Source: Epiperipatus broadwayi (Eukaryota > Onychophora > Udeonychophora > Euonychophora > Peripatidae). Taken from it: a DNA stretch of 64,000 nucleotides. The notes below the pieces were generated by a model. It was not told where the DNA came from and made no database searches. It saw only the letters and a program-made list of their open reading frames with translations. The translations under genes and the position numbers were made by a program. The number at the start of each line of letters is the position of its first letter. Positions within the stretch are counted from its first letter, which is position 1. Shown in pieces: positions 58,860 through 64,000 of the stretch. The stretch is from the NCBI GenBank assembly GCA_028023455.1, contig JAQFVV010006306.1, forward strand, positions 3,187,001 through 3,251,000, read 5' to 3'.

Positions 58860-59280
58860 CAAAACCTAAAATTACTTAAGTTTATTTTTCTGAAAGAGTT
58901 TGGTATATGTTAGAGGAATTTTACAATTTAAAAAAGTGCAATGTAACTTCTGAACAAATTACAGCTAAAGGCAACACCTTTAAATATTCTGGTATTTATT
59001 AAATCATCCTATCTTAAGTTGAATGCTTAATAATCAGTTCCATATCAAACTCATTGATTCTGTCAGTGTATTACAAGCATGGTTAGATGAATTCATTGCT
59101 TATTCTAGTCCATTGAAAGAGCAAATTTCTAATGATCTCCAAAAACCTCAATAAGATTGTCTTCTGACTATGAAATATAATGGTGGAACTGCCATGCGAT
59201 ATATAAACAAAAAGTAAATCACTTCCTCCAGGCTCCAAATTAAAAAGTACTCTGATGACAAAAGAATAGATTGAATCCAC
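58860..59280 (+). pseudogene. Possible coding relic, family unknown
   Basis: Several short stretches read like protein between stops: LKKCNVTSEQITAKGNTFKY near 58930-58990 and VLQAWLDEFIAYSSPLKEQI near 59068-59130. They lie in different frames, as expected of a decayed gene or transposon. I cannot name a family. Chance is not excluded. Confidence 0.25.
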
Positions 59281-59284
59281 CTAT

Positions 59285-59885
59285 TCTTGAAGCTCTGACA
59301 TTTACAAGCATAGGTTTGGCAACATTCTTGGTAATTCAGTGGGAGTATTTATTAGCCAGATGAAATTTAACACTTGGGAGTTATTAAACTCATTATTATA
59401 TATTTAAATAGCATTAATTGTTGCACATGCACTTTGAATTTTAACTATAAAATGAACGAATTCTAACACTTCAACCACATGATAAAGTCTTTGGAAAAGA
59501 TAGAATGGCCATCTATCTTTTCGAACCCAAACGCTTTTGTATGGGCGAATCTTAAGTGTTTGAAAGTGAAAGCATGTAAAAGTAATTTAAAGTGATTATT
59601 TAATATAAAAAGACAAAATGTTATCTATATTATAATAAAAAGTCTTCAATCAGACCTTTATAATTCATTTAACATTTATATTTTTACATTCTATCATCCA
59701 TACTTAGAATGATGTTATATTAGGCAATAGTCATCAAAATTGTTACCATTGAACTAGAAATTAAGATAAATGTCCCTAATCACAAGTCCAATCTACATTT
59801 ATAATCAAATACATAATCATGTTATGTACTATAGCAAATTAATTGCATAAATGTCTAAATAATACATGATAAAAGTGGTCACTAC
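59285..59885. other. No recognisable feature
   Basis: AT-rich non-coding sequence. Confidence 0.4.
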
Positions 59886-59889
59886 AATT

Positions 59890-60252
59890 GAGGAAAGGTG
59901 AGAAAGAATATCTCATGATGATTAAGGAATGGAAGGTAGAAATATCTTCTTGAATGGATGATCATAAGAATATAATGAGGATTATGACAAGATCAAATCA
60001 TTGTCAATTAAGAAATGAGAGGAAGAAATATCTTCTTGAATGGATGATTATATGTATATAAGTAGACAAGATCAAATCGTTGACAATTAAAGAATGGAAG
60101 GAATATTTCTTTGAATGGATAATCATAAGAATATAATGAGGATTATGACAAGATAAAATCATTATCAATTAAGGAATGGGAGGAAGGAATATTTTCTTGA
60201 AAGGATGATCATAAGAATATAATGAGGATTGCGACAAAATCAGATCATTAAT
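59890..60252. repeat. Minisatellite, unit about 80 bp, 4 copies
   Basis: The unit is approximately GGAATGGGAGGAAGAAATAT, CTTCTTGAATGGATGATCAT, AAGAATATAATGAGGATTAT and GACAAGATCAAATCATTGTC. Four copies plus a leading partial one; the second copy lacks part of the AGAATATAATGAGG block. Confidence 0.85.
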
Positions 60253-60254
60253 CT

Positions 60255-60780
60255 CCCTAAATAAGATCTAAGATTCCTACAATTAGGTATTTCTTTCTTC
60301 TTTTGCTAAGAAATAAAATAAATAATATTTGATGTTATGAGTATTTAAACAGTGATCCTGTGTCATCAACTTATATTTGCAACCTATTTAATAGTGTCAT
60401 GCAGAAATAATTATTATGCCAGTAATAGAAATGTGAAGATTATGTAACTCTCCCCAATTAATAATATACTGATGATCCATTCAAACTGTAAATATTATAT
60501 TTTAATGTAAGACATAAAAATGTGGATCTAAAAGTAAATACTATTGTGGTATTTGAATTCAGAAAGTATTAGTGATACAAGCCCACATTAAAATGAGGGA
60601 TCTAATATATATTCTTTTAATAAACAATTAAATTTTTCAATAAAAACAATAGTAATAAATATAAGTGATTCCTGTAGCTATTATTTCTAAAAATAAGGCT
60701 TTTGTAAAGATATTATTCATATGATAAATAATATATCTAATGTTAACTTAGTATTTGTCTGAAGGTTTGTAATGATGGTA
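60255..60780. other. No recognisable feature
   Basis: AT-rich non-coding sequence. Confidence 0.4.
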
Positions 60781-60784
60781 TATT

Positions 60785-61124
60785 ATAAGCTGTAATATGT
60801 TGGACTATTTCCATCATTTATGAGTGAATGTTAAATGTATAGAAAATTTTAAACTTTATTTAAATTTGATATTCAAGAATCTAAAGATGCGAGTTCAACT
60901 TCTAAGCGAATATTGTCACTGTGCATATAGGCCAGCAACATCTGAAGAAAAGTGGAGAATAATACTACTTAAAACGTAGTGTAATTACTAACCTGTATTG
61001 TCTATTTGTTTGTTATTACTAACAAGTTGTTTGTATTTGGAAAGTTTAAATAAAGTTTAAAATTTTCTGTACATTCAACATTCACTCATAAATGATGGAA
61101 ATAGTCCAACATATCGCAGCTTAT
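60785..61124. repeat. Fold-back element carrying family C sequence
   Basis: ATAAGCTGTAATATGTTGGA, CTATTTCCATCATTTATGAG and TGAATGTTAAATGTATAGAAA (60785-60850) pair with the inverse at 61041-61124 (TACATTCAACATTCACTCAT, AAATGATGGAAATAGTCCAA, CATATCGCAGCTTAT). The centre contains CCAGCAACATCTGAAGAAAA and TGTAATTACTAACCTGT, the family C body. So family C may be the interior of this element. Confidence 0.78.
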
Positions 61125-61129
61125 CCTAA

Positions 61130-61410
61130 TGTCAACGTCTGCGAGAAATTACTTTGTTCGTTTTTGGCACAAATAAAATTAATTTTAAAATGTATTCACA
61201 CATACAGATTTAGGGAAATATTAGTTAATATTAAAGCCCAAATTCATACGTATACTTTTATTTTTGCATACACAATCTCTCCTTTCATGAGTTATATATC
61301 AATAATAATATTTTTTTCTATACATTTCATTAGTCTTTTTGTAATAATGCGTACATTATCATAACTACAAATATACAACTATTGGACAATAAAATCAAAT
61401 GTTCCTTAAT
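61130..61410. other. No recognisable feature
   Basis: AT-rich. The frame 61092-61364 starts inside the fold-back arm and has no domain. Confidence 0.4.
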
Positions 61411-61416
61411 AATGTA

Positions 61417-62245
61417 ACGGTATGGAAAATAGTGATTACATGGGGAGATGGTAACCAGATAATATCTCAATCAAATATAGAATATACAAAGAATGTAGAA
61501 GAAGCATGAGATTGGCAAAGAACAAAAATACAAGTAGTCACACAACAATTATGCTTATAAGATGATGTATCACCACCATAATATAAGAATAATCAACACT
61601 TACTTTCTTGTGACTGGATTTAAAAGAGATTTGATAGTCAATGCCAAACTGAGGGTATGATATACAAATAATTATTTTGGTGCATCCACTTAAGAGCAGA
61701 AGTATTTTCATAATATAAAAAGGAATGCTAGAATCTTGAAACATGTGATCATCATCAATACTCTGGCCACATAGTATCATGAATATATAGGCCAACTATA
61801 AATTAAATTTTCTCTAAATAAATTTATATGGTGAATGGACTGTATACTCATAGTATCATGTGACCAGAGCATTGACTATGATCACCTGTTTCAGGATCCC
61901 AGCATTCTTTTTTAGATTACGATAGATATTTTTTCCACTTAAGTAGGTGCATCCAAATAAGTATGTGTATATATATATATCATACCCTAAGTTTGGCATT
62001 GACGATTCCTCTCTTAAATCCAGTCACAAGGGGTAATTGTTGATTATTCTTGTGCAATGGTCAGGATGCATCTTATAAGTATAATTGTTATAATTCTTGG
62101 ATAACTGCTTATATTTTTTACTGATCTCATACTTTTTTTATATTCCTTGTATGTTTATTCATTTTGTATTTCATTGAGATATTATCGGGGGATGATTTTC
62201 TACCCCCCCCCCCATTATCACCGCTATTTTCTTTACCATTACCGT
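61417..62245. repeat. 830-bp near-palindrome, arms about 380-410 bp
   Basis: The left arm 61417-61794 (ACGGTATGGAAAATAGTGAT ... ATAGGCCA) is the inverse of the right arm 61836-62245 (TGGACTGTATACTCATAGTA ... CTTTACCATTACCGT). Pairing blocks include CCAGATAATATCTCAAT, AACAATTATGCTTATAAGATG, TGACTGGATTTAA, TGGTGCATCCACTTAAG and GTGATCAT. The loop is about 41 nt (61795-61835). Length differences come mostly from a C11 run (62203-62213). It is non-coding. Confidence 0.88.
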
Positions 62246-62249
62246 ACTG

Positions 62250-63040
62250 AAATGTCACACTGATTTTTAATACTATTTCTACAATAGTCAAAATGTTCAT
62301 TGAACTCTAATTATAAAACAAGCAACTGCAACTAAAATATTCCATAAATTTTGCTTTTATATCAAGAGTCGAGTATTATTTGGATAGTCAATGGAGAAGT
62401 TGATTATACTTTCATTTTGTCTGTTATTCCCAGTGAATTTCAATGCAAGCCTTCTTAACTCGTATCTTTTTTATTGCAGGCTGGACGTTTTATTTTAATA
62501 TGAAATACCATCATGCTTTCAATTCTTTAAATAACTCCAACAATTAATCAAATGAATTTTGACGACATATTTTCGTTTAAAAATAGTGATTCTTAAAAGT
62601 GGTACCTTCCCCTGGAAGGTACTATAATGATCAAGGAGGGTGGCAATAACCTTGAATGCAATTGGGAAATGTTGAATAAAAATTGGGAAGGGGTGGCTAA
62701 AACAAAACAAAATTGGGACAAAAAACATTTAAACGTTGAATCTGTTGCACTTAAAGGCATAGTGGTTATTTTCTAAATAAACACACACACAGTGTGAATT
62801 GGTTAATGGTCGATTTTTCTACCAATTCTTAATGAGAGTGTGTTGGCAGATAAGTATTTGCACATTGTCATAGAATCTTACATGCAATGGCAGGAACGTA
62901 TGCATGTAATGACTTGTTTATAATATGTAGAGCTGACCCAAGAATGATATGACTGCTCTAGGCCCCATATCTGTATAATCTATGCTTTCTGTGAAGACCA
63001 AAAAAAAATGTGTTATTACTTGATAAAATTCTGTGGTTTA
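62250..63040. other. No recognisable feature
   Basis: AT-rich. The minus frame 62519-62728 has no domain. Confidence 0.4.
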
Positions 63041-63166
63041 AATTACATTGTAGAAGCAATAGCAAACTTTCCATATTGTAGTATCATCCAGTGCAAGCCA
63101 GAGTAATCCATGGATGCAAGAAGCATTGTGCATAAAATCCTTAATCCAGTTCCTACTCATCCAAAC

Positions 63167-63208
63167 AACCCAGACTAACTTCTAACTTGTGGCTTTCATC
63201 AGTGAATA
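63167..63208 (-). ncRNA. Hammerhead-like motif, family B, copy 8
   Basis: Minus: stem I TATTCA/TGGGTT, core CTGATGA (63202-63196), stem II AGC-CACAA-GTT, then GAAGT in place of GAAAC, TTAGTC, H17 at 63173. Stem I pair 5 is A-U here. The GAAA box is mutated, so it is presumed inactive. Confidence 0.42.
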
Positions 63209-63616
63209 GCCTTAGATCTGAGAGCACTGCATCTAGATCTTAGAATCTAATGCAACCCTCCACTACCCACCTCTTACTTATTTAGTCAACTACGAAGGAA
63301 TGAGGCCAATATAAAACCACAACAATGTTTTTAATCCAAATTAACTTGCTTGCATAGTCGTATAGACCTGAACCCAGTTCAGTATCTATAGATTTTCATG
63401 TCTTTGCTTTTATAAAAGTCACAATCACCATTATCCTATAGACAGGTGGTATAACACCACTAAAACATCAGACAATCACCATTTTGTATGCTTATGCAAG
63501 TTGTTAAAGCAGTAGCAAACTTCACACCATAGTGCCACCCAGTGCAAATCTTAGTAATCAACGGATGCAAGAAGAGTTGTACATAAAATCCCTATCTAGT
63601 GCTTATTTATTCAAAC

Positions 63617-63657
63617 TTACCAGACTAGTTTCTAGCTTGTCACTTTAATCAATGAAG
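63617..63657 (-). ncRNA. Hammerhead-like motif, family B, copy 9
   Basis: Minus: CTTCA, TTGATTA (core mutated twice), AAGTGACAAGCTA, GAAACTAGTC, TGGTAA. The 3' half is intact and the 5' core is lost. Confidence 0.38.
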
Positions 63658-64000
63658 AGCCTTGGATCTGAGAGCACTTCACTTAAAGCTTGGAATATAA
63701 TGCAACCCTCCAGTGCTTACCTTTTACTTATTTAGTAAACTATAAAACCCAAGATGAAAACTCTGATTTCAATTAAACTAATCCACTTGTATAGTCTTAT
63801 ACATCTGAATTTAGTTTAGTATCTAGATAATTTGGCATCTCTTGATTTTTTTAAAAATCACAGTCACTGTTAGCCTATGGACAGGATTGGCATAAGACCA
63901 CTAGAAATATCAAATGGTTATCATTTGCTATGCTTACATAAGCTGTTGAAACAGTAGCAAACTTTCTATACTGTAGTGCAAGCCTTAGAAAGCAATGGAT

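Larger units (their letters stand above)
63050..64000 (-). repeat. Family B tandem array running off the window
   Basis: Two full units and the start of a third on the minus strand. The cleavage-equivalent positions are 63173 and 63623 (450-bp period). The block GTAGCAAACTTTC-ATA-TGTAG at about 63060, 63510 and 63955 marks three unit starts. Confidence 0.78.

Noticed and set aside
41622-64000. Additional host genes after TRIM9
   Set aside because: No open frame beyond about 94 codons shows a domain or splice context; those seen are low-complexity or lie in repeats.

Overview
The window is animal nuclear DNA: very AT-rich, with a 21-kb intron, tRNA-derived SINEs, non-LTR retrotransposon fossils and many hAT, Tc1/mariner and fold-back elements. 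It is most likely from a lophotrochozoan, probably a cephalopod mollusc. That guess rests on overall texture and repeat mix, not on a diagnostic gene. No operon-like organisation, rRNA gene or CRISPR array is present.

Only one host protein-coding gene can be supported. Two plus-strand exons (20004-20228 and 41317-41621) join in phase and encode the C-terminal PRY-SPRY (B30.2) domain of a TRIM9-type E3 ubiquitin ligase. The RING, B-box, COS and FN3 parts must lie upstream, outside the window. Sequence before 20004 is therefore probably intron, 20229-41316 is intron, and 3' UTR follows 41621. Nothing convincing as a second gene was found in the remaining 22 kb.

The rest is repeats. From 0 to 20 kb: short SINEs with clean target-site duplications, RTE-like LINE 3' ends, three hAT-type elements with 8-bp duplications, a Tigger-like transposon nested inside a fold-back element, a decayed hAT transposase, and a 632-bp element flanked by a 15-bp duplication. 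From 20 to 41 kb (the intron): fold-back elements, an 0.8-kb minisatellite, a deleted mariner, a LINE with visible reverse-transcriptase motifs, and the densest hammerhead-like repeats. From 41 to 64 kb: a LINE with endonuclease remnants, two more minisatellites, a perfect 130-bp duplication, an 830-bp near-palindrome, and a hammerhead-like tandem array running off the right edge.

The most interesting signal is two dispersed repeat families whose cores fold as type I hammerhead ribozymes. Family A (about 33.0, 33.85, 43.8, 27.4 and 54.3 kb) has an intact or near-intact CTGATGA / GAAA core with a 5-bp stem II. Downstream it carries a tRNA-like box B, giving a SINE-like layout. Family B (about 9.0, 27.6, 28.1, 28.7, 39.4, 39.85, 63.2 and 63.6 kb) occurs as head-to-tail repeats whose predicted cleavage sites lie 443-450 bp apart, as in retrozymes or Penelope-like terminal repeats. 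Between copies, stem positions covary (C-G, U-A, A-U), which supports a selected RNA structure. Most copies in this window carry core mutations and are probably decayed.
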